NCBI GenBank assembly: GCA_026018925.1
Contig: JAKSZU010000016.1
Span: 80,238,059 to 80,302,058, forward strand
From: Tupaia tana
Taxonomy: Eukaryota; Chordata; Mammalia; Scandentia; Tupaiidae
DNA: 64,000 nt
Reading direction: 5' to 3'
The position numbers and the translations under genes were made by a program. Below, piece by piece: positions 32,591 through 43,972 of this stretch. The notes beneath the pieces were generated by a model. It made no database searches. It was not told where the DNA came from and saw only the letters and a list, made by a program, of their open reading frames with translations. The first letter of the stretch is position 1; each line of letters starts with the position of its first letter.

Positions 32591-33217
32591 TTAATGTTTT
32601 TAAAAAAGGAAGCAGAATGACTGTCATAACCTTTTGCTCTGTTTTCATTTGTTCTCTGCCTCCAGGAAAATGCACCCTGAGGAACTTTCGGTGTATGAGC
32701 AGAATCTCCTGGCTTTGATCCAGTCGGAGCTTGCCCCACTGAAAGCTAATATGGGCTGTTTAACAAAGCCTAATTAAATGCACCGAACAACTAAAATATC
32801 CATATAATTACCACAAAGCTGATATAATTGCATACATCCTTTTATTGGATGATATTATTGTCCCTACATAAGCAGAGATAGCTTAAACAGAGCAGTCCTT
32901 GCAGCCCTTCCCTTTACCTAAAATTATCTGATTAATCTGGAGATTGCAACTGGGAAGCAAAACAAGCTTCTATTAAAGATCTCTGTCACAGCAGCAGCAA
33001 GTGATTGCATTCTTAGGTCAAGTCACGACCATCCCCTACTTTGAACAAACAGCAAGAACCAAAGTTGAGATTCCACGTTACAATGAAACATTTCTGTTCT
33101 ATCTAGTGTCCTGGTTGGAGTGTTTGTGGAAGTGTGGTTTATTTTGAAAAAGAAGATGAAAGAGATGGCCAGGGAGATCATCCATGGGAATAATGACGAT
33201 TATACAAATTACAAACA
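32591..33217. other. Possibly conserved element with splice-acceptor-like site
   Basis: A long pyrimidine-rich run ends ctctgcctccag at 32,665. An ATG at 32,670 then opens 35 codons starting MHPEELSVYEQNLLALIQSE, with a stop at 32,775-32,777 and an attaaa nearby. 32,730-33,000 is AT-rich with many TAAT motifs and looks like a constrained non-coding element. Whether an exon exists is unproven. Confidence 0.35.
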
Positions 33218-33595
33218 CCTGGGCCCTGGGCTGAGGGGGTCCCCACCAAATTTGCATGTGAAAGTCCTAAACCCCTTACCTCAGAAAGCTTTGGGGACAG
33301 GGTATTTAAAGAGACAATTAATTTAAGGTGAGGCCCTACAGGTGGGGGCTAATCCCATCTGACCGGGACTTTATAAGAAGAGGAGATTAGGACACAGACA
33401 CACACAGAGGGATGACCAAGTGAGGATGCAGGGAGAAGACGGCCATCTGCGAGAAGGGGAGAGGGGCCCAGAGGAAACCCACCCTGCTGTCGCCTTGGCC
33501 TCAGACTTCCCCAGAATTGTGAGAAAGTACATTTCTTTTGCTCAAGTCCCCACATCTGTGGTGCTTTGTCACAGCAGCCCTGGCAAGTGCCAGTG
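33218..33595 (+). mobile_element. MLT1-like LTR (ERVL-MaLR fossil)
   Basis: A solo LTR-like stretch in the order expected of MLT1 LTRs: 'ggggtccccaccaaatttgc', 'ttataagaagaggagattag', 'gaagacggccatctgcgaga', 'gaattgtgagaaagtacatt' and 'cacagcagccctggca'. Ancient, shared by placentals, decayed, without internal genes. Confidence 0.8.
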
Positions 33596-33828
33596 TGTCC
33601 TACATGACAGGACGTTGTCCAGCTATTGACCAGGGGCACCATTTTCAGAATTTGGCCTTAGTGACATGCACAGCACAGCACCCGGATGTACGGGTGCATG
33701 GGCAATCTTCAGAGATGTGAGAGGCGCTAGAGAAAGGGCAAGTAACATAACAAAGAGCCTTTCACATAAGATTCGTAGGTCAGTAATGTATTGGTTACAC
33801 GGTAAGTTCCTTCTTGTGCATATTTCAT

Positions 33829-34066
33829 TTTAAATAGTTTATTTAATCTCTTTCCCCTCTTTATTAATTTCTTCCACAGAGATAGAGAGGGAGAGGCACT
33901 TCCAATAGGGTGTCCATGACACAACCCCCACCAAGCCTCATTCGGCCAAGACCCTGAAGTGCACCCGGCGCATTGAGGGACACCTCGGGGTGCAAACCTG
34001 GGACCTTCCCATGTTGTCTCAGTACCTCGGAGTATTGTGTTGCTGTTCACCCTGACTGCAGCTGGA
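33829..34066 (-). mobile_element. SINE-B
   Basis: On the minus strand: head 'gcagtcagggtgaacagcaa', 'ctccgaggtactgagacaac', 'cgcatggg'-type middle and a GA/CT block ending in a T-rich tail. Complete, with retained CpGs. Confidence 0.78.
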
Positions 34067-34785
34067 CAGTGTATGTGATCTGGACTCTCGCTAAAATCTC
34101 GGGCATACCAAAGTTCATACTGAAGGAATGGAGGGGGAAGGCATAAAACTAAACCTTGCTTGAAACAATGGAGCTATACCCTGAGTGAGTGTCCTGCATG
34201 AGAAAGGTTACTAATTTCAGAACTCCAACGTTAAAAGCACTGAACCTCTAGCAGAATCTTCACTAATGCACAAGAAGGCATCCTTATCGTTTTTCAGGCT
34301 GGGAAGTACTTTGAGCATTTCCACAGCCCTCTGAGCACCAGGGTTGGGGAAGAAAAGAGCTTTTCTCCGGAGGGGGTGGCCTGAGCGCCAAGGTTTCCAG
34401 TGTACACAACTAGAGAAGGGTCTCCAGAGGACGGAGTGCCTTTGACATCACATGCCCTGTCCTGGAATCCACAGCCATTCACACTCATCTCCGTGGTACC
34501 TCTGTGGCTGCCATATTATAAAACAGTGTTTGCAGTCATTTCATTTCCTCCTCTGAGGGCAAACGAGTATGTGCCTTGGTTTCTCTGGGATCGGAGCAGA
34601 CTTGGCACACACTGCGCCATGACCAGAGAGGCCTGACATGCTCAGGAAACTAACCTGGACATCAATTATTTTCTTATTCTGAACTGTGAATGGCTGGCAC
34701 CTGTTTTTGTTTGTTTGTTTGTTTGTTTTTTATTCCCCCTCCATGCTCCTGACCAAAGGTGTTTACCGTGATGAAGATGTGAGAA
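34067..34785. other. Unassigned sequence
   Basis: No repeat identified except a (GTTT)n at about 34,707-34,728. No gene is supported. Confidence 0.5.
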
Positions 34786-34970
34786 TAACTAACATATTTC
34801 GCACCTGGTACACCTCGGGCATCGTGCTAAGCCTCTTTCAGTTGTTTTCTCACCTGATCCTCCTATTAAGTCAAGGAGTCTGGTACCATGACCATCCCCA
34901 TTTAATCGATGGGGAAACACCGGCTCAGATGTATGAAGTATCTTTTTCAAAGTCAAACCAACGGTAAACA
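34786..34970 (-). mobile_element. MIR SINE
   Basis: Antisense MIR blocks: 'gcatcgtgctaagcctcttt', 'tcacctgatcctcctattaa', 'ccatccccatttaatcgatg' and 'ggggaaacaccggctcag'. Confidence 0.7.
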
Positions 34971-35230
34971 ATGGAGAGCCAATTGAGAAGACCTGGTGGT
35001 CCTGCAGGTCCCAGAGCCTTGACCAGTGTGCGCACTCCTTCCTCTGGGGTAGAGTGGTGCTTACCAGGTTAAAAACATCACATTCCTTATGACCTTCCAG
35101 AGCTCAGAAAAACAGAGTTCTCTGTACAAGGTGGGGCCGCAGACACTTACTACGACAAATCCAGTTGCAAACACTTAGTTCCCTTGTTCAAACTTTCCCT
35201 TATTCTACATCTTCATTTAAAAACATGCCA
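34971..35230. other. Unassigned sequence
   Basis: Nothing recognised. Confidence 0.5.
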
Positions 35231-35512
35231 CAGGGACAAACAGGTGGTGTGGTGCTTAAGGCAGCTGGATTCTCACATGGACAACTGTGGTTCGAGTCCC
35301 AGACCTGGTGGCTTGAAAGTCACGCTGGGCACATGTGCGTGCGTTCCCAAAATACCAAGGGGAGAATGGTGGAGAAAGGATTGTGGCATGGCCATCCCCC
35401 CCCCCCCCGAGGGGTGGGGGTGATTTCTCACGTTCTCTCTGTTTCTCTCCGTTTCTCTCCTGTCTGGCGAGTGCATGCACCTTATGTAGAAAAAAAAAAA
35501 AAAAGAAAGAAA
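35231..35512 (+). mobile_element. SINE-A type 2
   Basis: Head 'agggacaaacaggtggtgtg', B box 'ggttcgagtcccagac', 'gcatggccatcccccccc' with an expanded C run, CT block, 'accttatgtag' and A tail. Confidence 0.87.
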
Positions 35513-36420
35513 CATCAAAAGGTGATTTTTTTTCAGTTTTGAGAAAAAACACTTGTATACGTGTGTGCTTCATCTGAGAGGGCACCCTCGGGTTCGCCTT
35601 TGTTGCCCCCATGTCTGTTTGTGAACTGACCTGAACTGCAGGGGAGACACTTACACCCACTTTTTTCAAGACTCAGAATTTACAGCTTCGTTCTTAACAC
35701 GGAGCTGCACATAACAATGGACTAATTACTGTCTGGTCAAACGATGAAGGACAGCAAATCACTGGGGTCCGCATTACTATTCATCCTGTCCAGTAGCAGC
35801 ACCTACTCCTGGGCCTCAAAGAGGCAATGATTTCCAGGATTTCACCTTTGCACATAAAATGGGTCCTTAATTGGGAGGCCTCCGAATACCCCCGGCAATT
35901 TAATGACTCCTGGGGCACCACGGGAACTGTGATGGGAGCTAGAGCTCAGATGATTAAAGTTACGGTTAAGACATCTGGAAAAGCAGCCAGTAATTCAGTG
36001 TACCGCTGAGGACACATTTCTCTCTGTGTCAAACCAAAGCTATTGCAGGGGGACTTTCAGGAATTCAAGGTCACTTGAAAATACCACAAGTCTCTAGGGA
36101 TATGTCCTGGCCCCTCTCATCTCTCACTATCAGTTTTCTCATAGATTCCTGGTGCCATGGCTACCATGGGCAAGGGACTACACAGTACCGCAACACGGCC
36201 CCTGAAGGCATAGTCTTCTTTTGGTTTCCGTAACACCCCTCTTTCCTGCGGATCAGATGTCCGTGAACATTCTCAGATGTCCTTGTGTGTTCTCTCTTCT
36301 CTAGGAAACCACGCAATGTTGGGGTCCAAAGAAGCCTTCAGTTCTCTTTCCTTCTTAGCCTTCCCACTTCACTTTGACAACCCCTGCTGTTCTCTTGGCT
36401 TGACAACTATCACGCTCTGC
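35513..36420. other. Unassigned; 35.69-36.03 kb may be constrained
   Basis: 35,690-36,030 contains TAATTACTG, ttaattggg, aatttaatgac and gattaaagtta motifs with CpGs kept, resembling conserved non-coding DNA. No exon evidence. Confidence 0.4.
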
Positions 36421-36424
36421 ACCT

Positions 36425-36530
36425 ACACCAGGAGGGGTGGCTTGTATTTACGGGCCCAGGTGAGGAGGCGGAGACAAGACGGCCGTGACATGGCAAGACC
36501 CTGTCATGCAAAACCACAACAAATCTGAAC
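36425..36530 (+). mobile_element. Possible 7SL-derived SINE monomer
   Basis: 'ggtggcttgtatttacgggc', 'aggtgaggaggcggagacaa' and 'acatggcaagaccctgtcat' follow the order of an Alu-like monomer. About 100 bp, diverged. Confidence 0.4.
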
Positions 36531-36579
36531 TCGAAGGCTTCCGAGTATTTCACCAACCCCACAGCACCTTTTTCTTTAT

Positions 36580-36965
36580 CTTTTATTTCTTCTTTTATAC
36601 ATTCAATCATGTTATTTAGCTTACAAAGTGAATATTCCAACAAGTGAACATTTCTCCCTAGTACAGTTGATAATACTATAAAATTATCTTCAACAGATAA
36701 TACCATATTTCTTTGTCTCATTAATGCTTTGCCTCTATGTTTTCCTTCTAAATGTCCTTCCTCAGACTCTACTCTTTCACAAACACTATATCTGATATTC
36801 ACAACCATTTACTGTGTTTCTATGTCCTTTAGTCAATCAGTTTCAGTCATCACAGAGTGCAGATACTTGATATATATTAAGTGGGGACATACAATGACTT
36901 TCCATCATAGCCTGGCTTGCTTCACTCAGCAGTGAATCTTCCATATTCATCCACTTTCTGTCAAA
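36580..36965 (-). mobile_element. L1M-type LINE 3' end
   Basis: The minus strand reads 'gtggatgaatatggaagatt', 'gctgagtgaagcaagccagg' and 'tatgtccccacttaatatat', the end of old L1 ORF2 and start of its 3' UTR. Decayed. Confidence 0.65.
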
Positions 36966-37179
36966 AGCCAGGGTCTTCAACCCCACAGTACTTCTGAGGG
37001 TCAGATTCCTACCCTCAGCTGCTTACCCAACGTCTATATTAAGTGTGTCTCAAACATCTCAGACAACATACCTACAACTCACTTTGTCATCTTGTTACTA
37101 AGTCCCTGTATTTTCTTTTCCTTCTTCTATCTCTGCCATCTCATTCAGCAGCATGTGGATACAACCAGAAGGTTCCAGA

Positions 37180-37730
37180 ACAAAACTTGAGAGCCCAGGT
37201 TGCTTCCTCTCATCCCTTCACTGGTCATTAACAACTCATCTACAAGTAAAATGAACTGGACCCCACCTGCATCTCCTGGCTTCCCTCAGCTCTCCCCCAT
37301 TCCTACGGCCATTCCGCCCATCCAGAGCCTCCATCACATCTCACTGGCAACAGCCTCTCCAGGTGTCCCCTCCTGCCTCCTCCACTGCAATCTATTCTCC
37401 ACACTGCAAAGTGAGTAACCTTTCTAAATGGAAAAGTTGATCCATTTTCAATGGTTCCTAATTGTCCTTAAAGTAAAAGCTAAACTCCTTAACTGGCCTT
37501 CACAGAACCCTGAGTTATCTGCTCTTTACGAATCTCCAGGTTCACGGACTGTGCTGTTCCCTATCACCACTGATAAACTCCAATGGGTGTGTGTGTGCGC
37601 ACATGCTCGGATTCACTCTCTGCTCTAAAAACATTCAGCTCCTTTCCCCTGGCCTTTGGGCGTGCCATTTCTGTGCCTGGAAGGATTTGCTCTTAGTCAA
37701 GTTTCTATCTTCCTCTCTCAAAATCTTAGC
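37180..37730 (+). mobile_element. L2 LINE 3' portion
   Basis: 'caatctattctccacactgc', 'atggttcctaattgtcctta', 'taaactccttaactggcctt' and 'gccatttctgtgcctggaag' are in L2 order. A short GT tract at 37,587-37,600 interrupts it. Confidence 0.65.
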
Positions 37731-39105
37731 AACAGAGTAGGTGCCAAATTAATTACTGTTGAAGAAATATTGTAAGACAGCAGGACGTATAAAGACATGA
37801 GGACAGAAGTCTGGCTGCTTTTTTCTATTTTCCAAATTCCTTTCCAGAGGGCCTGGAGAGAGTCTGGCCCACAAACATGAGCAGACCACTTTGACCCACT
37901 GGTAACAGGATTCTTCTGCATCCTGCCCTGGCATAGTATCTTTGAGATGTATATTAAGCCTCCTCATCTCTGTTAAAGTACATTCTTTTCTGATCTCAGC
38001 AACCTTTCTTTTCTAATCACCAAAATAAAAACAGTAAACCCACCTATAACCCACAAGCCCCCTCCCCTTCCACATGTCCTGTCTTTTTGGACCAGATTGA
38101 TGGAAAAACTCTTCACTAAATTACAAACCTGGTCTCTCGCTCTCAAAATCAAATAAAAGGAACTTCTGTGCCTGATCACCCAGAGAAAGTCATGTTTTGC
38201 CTCCTCTTCAGGCCTAGGTCTCTCATATTCTCCTTGGAAATAAATCGTATTAATTAGTATTTTTTCAGAGTTGGTTATTTCTGTCAACAGACATATTGTA
38301 TTATCTGTCTGTCTGTATTTATTTATTTCTCTTCCCCCCTTCCTTCCTCTTTGTCTCTTTCTCACTCCCTCTCTTCTTCCTTCTGCTTTCTTTCTCTTTC
38401 CTTCCTGTGTTTTTCCATTTTATCAGAATTCTTACGAAAGCTCTGTGCTCAATTCCAACAGCTACCTTTAGCCTAAAATTCTGCTTAAATTTAAATAACT
38501 GAAATATTAAGATTTCTTTATATCTTTTCATTCCTAGGCACACATGATATTCTTTGCTTTAATAATATCATGGTTTATTAACTCTTCACCTTTATTGTAA
38601 GCTATCTCAAACATTTTTGAAATTAGAGAGGAAATAAAAGTAACCATAAAATAACAACAAACATGGCCACTCTAGCTGGAAGTCTCCCCCACCCGCACAT
38701 CCACATTCACACTTTCTGAAATGCAGAATCACTAACACCTGATTAAAAGATCATCATATATTCATGATGATATAAGTTACCTGCCCATATAATGAGCCTA
38801 GGATGGGATCCTTTCCGTATTATTGATCTGGGAGAATAAGAGGAGCACACCATTGTTTTATGGCAATGGTTTACAACAGGTTCACAGTGATTAATAACTG
38901 CATTCATGCATCTCCTGCCCTCTGAGAGATAGGTCTTGTTTACATTCTGCCAGTCGCTCAAGGTTGAGGCGAAGGGACTTGCTGAAAGTTAAGGTCGAGT
39001 GTACGGGAGACACCTCTTTGCAGCCTTTCCCACAACCACAAAGCGGGAAGGCTACCTCCCTCCACTGGACTCCTGCTTCATTTCCCCCGATTCTCTCTCA
39101 GTAGT
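37731..39105. other. Unassigned sequence
   Basis: 38,330-38,410 is a pyrimidine-rich patch. 37,980-38,250 might be a decayed LTR, but I could not place it. The remainder appears unique. Confidence 0.45.
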
Positions 39106-39230
39106 TACAGCAACACACTGTAAGCTCTGTGAGGTCTCTGGGCCCACAGTAGATTGAGGATTCTTCAAGGATAAATTCTGTCTTTTTCTTCCAAATTCAG
39201 GCCCAGAAGAGTACATGGTAAATAAAGAGC
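39106..39230 (+). mobile_element. L2 LINE 3' end fragment
   Basis: 'cactgtaagctctgtgaggt', 'attctgtctttttcttccaa' and 'agtacatggtaaataa' match the order of the L2 terminal region. Confidence 0.45.
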
Positions 39231-39589
39231 AGAGAGGGGTCAAAGAATAGAATCGGGGACAAAACAGAGAAAGACAGTGGAGAATGGGGGGCAGACGAAG
39301 ATCTCTGTCTCCCTGCCCGATCTAATTTCTGAACCACAGACACTCATACTTGCCTAAGTGTACACAATGAGTACCCCCAAGGCAGAGTACTGCACCGTGA
39401 GGTGAAACCATGCTTCTAAGAAGCACAGAGGCTTGATCATCGCATGAAGTGGACAGCGGGAGGTCTGGATTTGATTCCTGATCCACCCTCCAAATCCGGG
39501 CACAGAAGCACATGCCTGATGGAAATGTTCCATCCTGTTGTGACAGCTGACTTGTGGAGTTGTGAGCTGAGAAATACCCAAGGGAGGAC

Positions 39590-39765
39590 CCAACCCAATC
39601 AGGGTGGTCAGGGAAGGTTTTCAATGCCATAGAACTGAGTCTTGAACAGTGACCAAGAAGTGTCTGGTTATAGGGCTATGAAATCTTCCCAGGTGAAGGT
39701 GGCCATACCTGCTAAAAGGTACAGGAGCCTCGTGGGGAATCAGCCATGTCTAAAAGGCTGAGTGG
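39590..39765 (-). mobile_element. L2 LINE fragment
   Basis: Antisense L2 text: 'cagggtggtcagggaaggtt' and 'actgagtcttgaacagtgac', a familiar L2 block. Confidence 0.5.
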
Positions 39766-39774
39766 TGGAAGTGG

Positions 39775-39955
39775 TAAGCAAAGGGACTTTGGTCTGGGTC
39801 AGTTACTCAGTCTCTCCACGTCTCTATGTCCCCCTTGGTAAACTTGGGATAGCACCTAACTCCTGGGGTTGAAAGTGAGAAACTCCTTTAAGGCACACGG
39901 TACATGTAGGTGTTACACAAAGATCAGCCACCAGTATTCCTAACAGTGATACAGC
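39775..39955 (+). mobile_element. MIR SINE
   Basis: 'ctgggtcagttactcagtct', 'tctatgtcccccttggtaaa' and 'gggatagcacctaactcctg' follow MIR order. Diverged. Confidence 0.5.
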
Positions 39956-40248
39956 CGTGATTGTTCATTATTATTTTATACAGCACAGACTGTTTTATGT
40001 GAGACAGACACGTTTTAGGCCTCTTCAGAACATATTATTTAGTACAAAAATAATTGGGCAAAATAAATAAATGACAGTAGGTAGGGTTTTAGCAGCATTT
40101 GCAAACACACATCTTGGTTGAAAGAATACTGTGCTGACTTTGAAGACACAAGCTTAAGCAAAGCAGAACAGGATGGGAGGGGGGTAATTGAGACACTCAG
40201 TGGTGAAGAAATACAAGAATAGAAAATATCCTGTTTAAAGCACTTCCC

Positions 40249-40346
40249 ACCAATCCCTGCTGCCCTCAGACGGGCCCACTTTTCTCACAGACACTCTACC
40301 AATCCCTGCTGCCCTCGGCCAGGCCCACTTTTCTCACAGACACTGT
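40249..40346. repeat. 49-bp tandem duplication
   Basis: Two adjacent 49-bp units (40,249-40,297 and 40,298-40,346), both starting accaatccctgctgccctc and differing at about 4 positions. Confidence 0.95.
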
Positions 40347-41061
40347 CTGTTTAGCTATTTGAGCTTGTGGCCCCTGTTGTTTGGGGTATATAAAGGATAA
40401 GACAAGATCAATATTTCAGTATTTATATATATTTCTAGACCTATTTATTACTCATTCCCCTGCCACCTCAAGTCCAGAAAGGATTAAATTGGCTTGTATT
40501 GACAAACACAATACAGTGAGATAAAATAGATTTACTTATCTCATTAAAAGGTGATACAAATAAAGAAATAGAAATAGTAATAAGAAACATAGCAAAGCTA
40601 GGAAGGAAATTGATACTAACATACAAAGCACAGAGCCCTCTGTGTTTGCTGTGAGGGGCCAAAATTACAGCCTGGTTTCCCTACCAGTCAATATAAAAGG
40701 AAAAATTATAACCCATGTACATAATTCCAAGTACCTGTATTCGGAGAGTAAACTAAGTGTCGACAACATGAACTCCTCGAGGCAGAAGCAGGAAGTGATT
40801 CTGCTGTGTAACAAGCGGGACAGCTGCCAAGTCCTGAGCGCCCACACCAGGTGAGAGATGGGTTACTGGCTATCAAGGGAGGTCTCACAAAATCCCATGA
40901 CGAGGACACTGTTGGGTCCCTCATACTGTCTGTCTGTCCCAGATGAGAAAACAGACCCTCACAGCAGTGAAGAGATGTGCCTTAGTTACTGAGTGTAGGT
41001 AGCCCAATGGAATGACTTCTGGAGCACTGGGGCACAGTCAGGTAATGATGGGTATGAAAGG
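40347..41061. other. Unassigned sequence with a MIR-like scrap
   Basis: 40,940-41,015 ('gatgagaaaacagaccctca') looks like antisense MIR. The rest of the stretch is unassigned, as is 39,956-40,248. Confidence 0.45.
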
Positions 41062-41188
41062 TCTTAAAAAAGCTCCCGAGAAATGTATGTATAGCACTTT
41101 TTGAACTCCTATGCTGGACTTCAAGATTTTTTGTACCAAAATAGACTTTAATTTCATTTTCTCACAAACTTTGTGAAGTCCCCGAAAT
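41062..41188. mobile_element. Mariner-like MITE, family 1
   Basis: Left 'gtcttaaaaaagctcccgag', middle 'ttgtaccaaaatagacttta', right 'cacaaactttgtgaagtccc'. Confidence 0.7.
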
Positions 41189-41299
41189 ACATGCACACAC
41201 AAAGTCAAGATGGAGACAGCAGGGTGTTCTGTTTATGGTCCTGATTTGATCGTTACATAACATACACCTATTTTGGCAAACCACACATACCTTATAAAT

Positions 41300-41388
41300 A
41301 CTGGGTAGTTGGAAAAGTTGTGACACATTTTTTTGCATAGAAAAATATAGAAAGATACGTATGACTTTTCCAATGACTCAATAGTACT
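41300..41388. mobile_element. Mariner-like MITE, family 2
   Basis: Left 'ctgggtagttggaaaagttg', right 'tatgacttttccaatgactc', with 'tttttttgcatagaaaaata' between. Bounded by ta dinucleotides. Confidence 0.75.
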
Positions 41389-41424
41389 ACTCTTAGATAT
41401 AAATTAGAAATTATCATTTAAAAG

Positions 41425-41500
41425 TGGAACTGAAATTTGAACCCAGGCAGTCTATAACAGACCAAAGTCTGCTCCTGCAGCTTCTGTGCCAGATTACCTG
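41425..41500 (-). mobile_element. MIR fragment
   Basis: 'tttgaacccaggcagtctat' and 'ctgctcctgcagcttctgtg' match the antisense MIR head region. Confidence 0.55.
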
Positions 41501-41545
41501 ACATGCAGGTACCCTGCCATACCCCCTGGAAGCACACAAGCCGTC

Positions 41546-41876
41546 TGCTGTGGCCTGGGTCCCCTAAAATCCACATGCAAGAGTTGGTGGTGAAGGTAAT
41601 AAGAAACTTAATACCTTCATGGTGTTGAAAAGAGAGGACTTCTATTAAGTGATTAGGGTGGGGCCGCTACGACTGTGTGTTGGTGGCCTTATGAGAGGGA
41701 AGGAGACTAGAACAGACATCACACTCCCTACTTTCCACCATGCCGCCAGACGACCCCAGCCAGAGGGACAGACTCCTGGCCCTTGGCCTCCAAACCAGGA
41801 GCCACATAAACTTCTATTTTAATGAATCATCTAGTCTTGGGTATTTTTCTTAGCAACAAAATAGTGGAGTAAGACA
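41546..41876 (+). mobile_element. MST/THE1-like LTR (ERVL-MaLR fossil)
   Basis: LTR-only copy: starts near tgtggcctgggtccccta, continues with 'ggtggtgaaggtaataagaa' and 'gattagggtggggcc', and ends 'atagtggagtaagaca'. Decayed, without internal region, and old relative to the SINEs. Confidence 0.75.
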
Positions 41877-41916
41877 GCACTTCTACTGCTCTTTTTGTTT
41901 TTTAAGCTTCTCTCTC

Positions 41917-41922
41917 TTTTGC

Positions 41923-41993
<71 letters not shown>

Positions 41994-42038
41994 TTCTCTC
42001 TTTCTCTCTTTCTCTCTTTCTCTCTTTCTCTCTTTCTC

Positions 42039-42107
<69 letters not shown>
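41917..42107. repeat. Compound (TTTC)n/(TC)n/(TTTCTCTC)n microsatellite
   Basis: Blocks of TTTC, TC and an 8-bp TTTCTCTC unit, ordered so that the rightmost part mirrors the array at 42,563-42,677. Confidence 0.95.
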
Positions 42108-42110
<3 letters not shown>

Positions 42111-42141
42111 CCCGAAGGTTCAGCCGGCTTCAGATAACAGG
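42108..42141 (+). repeat. Left arm of perfect 34-bp inverted repeat
   Basis: Starts ccacccgaaggttcagcc and ends ataacagg. Its exact reverse complement is at 42,529-42,562. The complementarity continues outward through the microsatellites on each side, giving arms of about 150 bp. Confidence 0.97.
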
Positions 42142-42250
42142 ATGGGTATGTCAGGTATACCCAGAAAGGTCCTCAGATGAGAACCTAGAACTGTCCCATG
42201 TGACTCAGTGTCATGGAGCCTTGCGTGATTGCTGTGCCGCTGCCCGACCC
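42108..42250 (-). mobile_element. SINE-B
   Basis: On the minus strand: 'gcggcacagcaatcacgcaa', 'cacatgggacagttctaggt', 'ctcatctgaggacctttctg', then the 34-bp inverted-repeat arm as the end of the body and a (GA)n(GAAA)n tail. Confidence 0.7.
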
Positions 42251-42528
42251 CGTGTTTCTCACTGTATCTTTGATGTTAGCCCAAACTGCAATCTCACAGA
42301 AGCAATTCTAAGAAAGGTCCCACGCAGCCCACACAGCTCTCTGCTGATCCCCAGCATTAAGTGTGAGAGTGTGTGGAGGAGTGAAAGCAACAGCCATCCT
42401 CCAACTCCTCTCCGAGCACTGCTTCTCACACCCACCTTCTCACTGATGCAGGGGCAGCGGGTCTGGCTACCTCTGTGAGCGGAAACCTGATGAGGGACGC
42501 TATTGTGTTGCTGCCGAGATAGGGGCTA

Positions 42529-42677
<149 letters not shown>

Positions 42678-43729
42678 ACCTTTCCTTTCTCATGTGCTTA
42701 AATCCTGAGAACTGGAAAAGCACTCTTAAAGGATGCTCTGGAATTGCACAGTGAAATCTAACCCAGTGCCGACGCTGCACGCCAGAGGACAAAATGGCTT
42801 TCCCTCTGCATACTCCTCTTTCCACATACCAGTGCACACCGTAAGGCCCAGTCTGTACTGAGCAGGGGAATAAATCCTCCAGTTCAGCTAACTGAAAGGA
42901 AGCAGCTGTTTATAGGAAAATAAAACCACTCAGCGCTTAGCCACCATCAACAGAAAACAAAGGTTTATACAGAGCCCTTGGCAACATCTAATCAGATGCC
43001 TGCCTTCCACAGAAATTCACAGCCCGCAATGTTCTATCCCAGAATAAGATCACTACAATTCCTACAAAATAAATGTTACATTTCAGGCCTCTGAAGCATC
43101 CCAGTGCCCCAAAGAAGACCACGGGGCAGACATGAAAAATTAGCATGATTTCTTACTGAATGAGAGGATGACCGCATAATTTAATTCTGAGACCTTAATA
43201 TTGAAACATCTAGTGAAACCACTGAATCTCACGGGCTGCACTTTACCTGTTCCAAAATCTGCCTCCTCCCCTTTTTTGTCTTGTGCTATTAGAAGAAAGG
43301 GAAGAACGTTTTACATTTCTGACTCTGGACCTTTAAGATCCACGGTGTACAATGACAGAATTATGGGACTTCGGTGTTTGTATCCTGACGATACTCGCCA
43401 CCTTCGTTGTCCATGTAATTTTATATAAAACCATCCACACACTTGCTGAAATTAGTTTGTAAAAGCGTATGTCTTTTTTCCCCTCTTCTCATTAAATCTT
43501 TATCAAATGTAAAATGACTGCAAATGGCTGCTTTCTCTCAATGCAAAGTGAAAGACATTACATAGAACAGTACAAAAATAGAGGCTAAATGTACATTGCA
43601 TTTGGGGAACCTTTAATAGGATGAGAGGGCTGAAGGCACAAAAGTACTGCAGGTTTAATCCAATGCAAGCACACATACTTAAAAACAAAATTTAACGGAG
43701 AACTTAAGTGACAGCCCCATGGGAATACA
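42678..43729. other. Unassigned; 43.02-43.50 kb may be constrained
   Basis: No repeat recognised. Parts near 43,130-43,430 keep CpGs and AATTTAATT-type motifs. No exon structure could be supported. Confidence 0.4.
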
Positions 43730-43955
43730 GCATAGGTTCCCAATCAGAGGTGATATTTTCCTCCAGGTGACATTTGGAGGACAAAAAACAAATTCTGAGA
43801 ATATTTTAGGGTACTGCACCTGGAGGGGGTGCTGTTGGCAGGTGAAGTCCAGGGATGCTGTGAACTATTCTAGGTGTGCAAGAAGACCCCACACCAATGT
43901 CAAATCGCTCTGTCCCAAAGGGCAACAGCACTGTGGTTGAGGAATGCTCATCAGA
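43730..43955 (+). mobile_element. MER5A-like hAT-Charlie element
   Basis: 'ggttcccaatcagaggtgat', 'caggtgacatttggaggaca', 'gggggtgctgttggcaggtg', 'ccagggatgctgtgaactat' and 'tgtggttgaggaatgctc' are in MER5A order. Nearly full length. Confidence 0.75.
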
Positions 43956-43972
43956 CACACTTTGTAAAAAAT

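Noticed and set aside
37980-38250. Possible LTR on the minus strand
   Set aside because: The composition is suggestive, but I could not identify ends, a target duplication or a known family.
41895-42137. Open frames of Leu/Ser/Phe or Arg/Glu/Lys repeats
   Set aside because: They are translations of the TTTC/TC microsatellite and not a gene.
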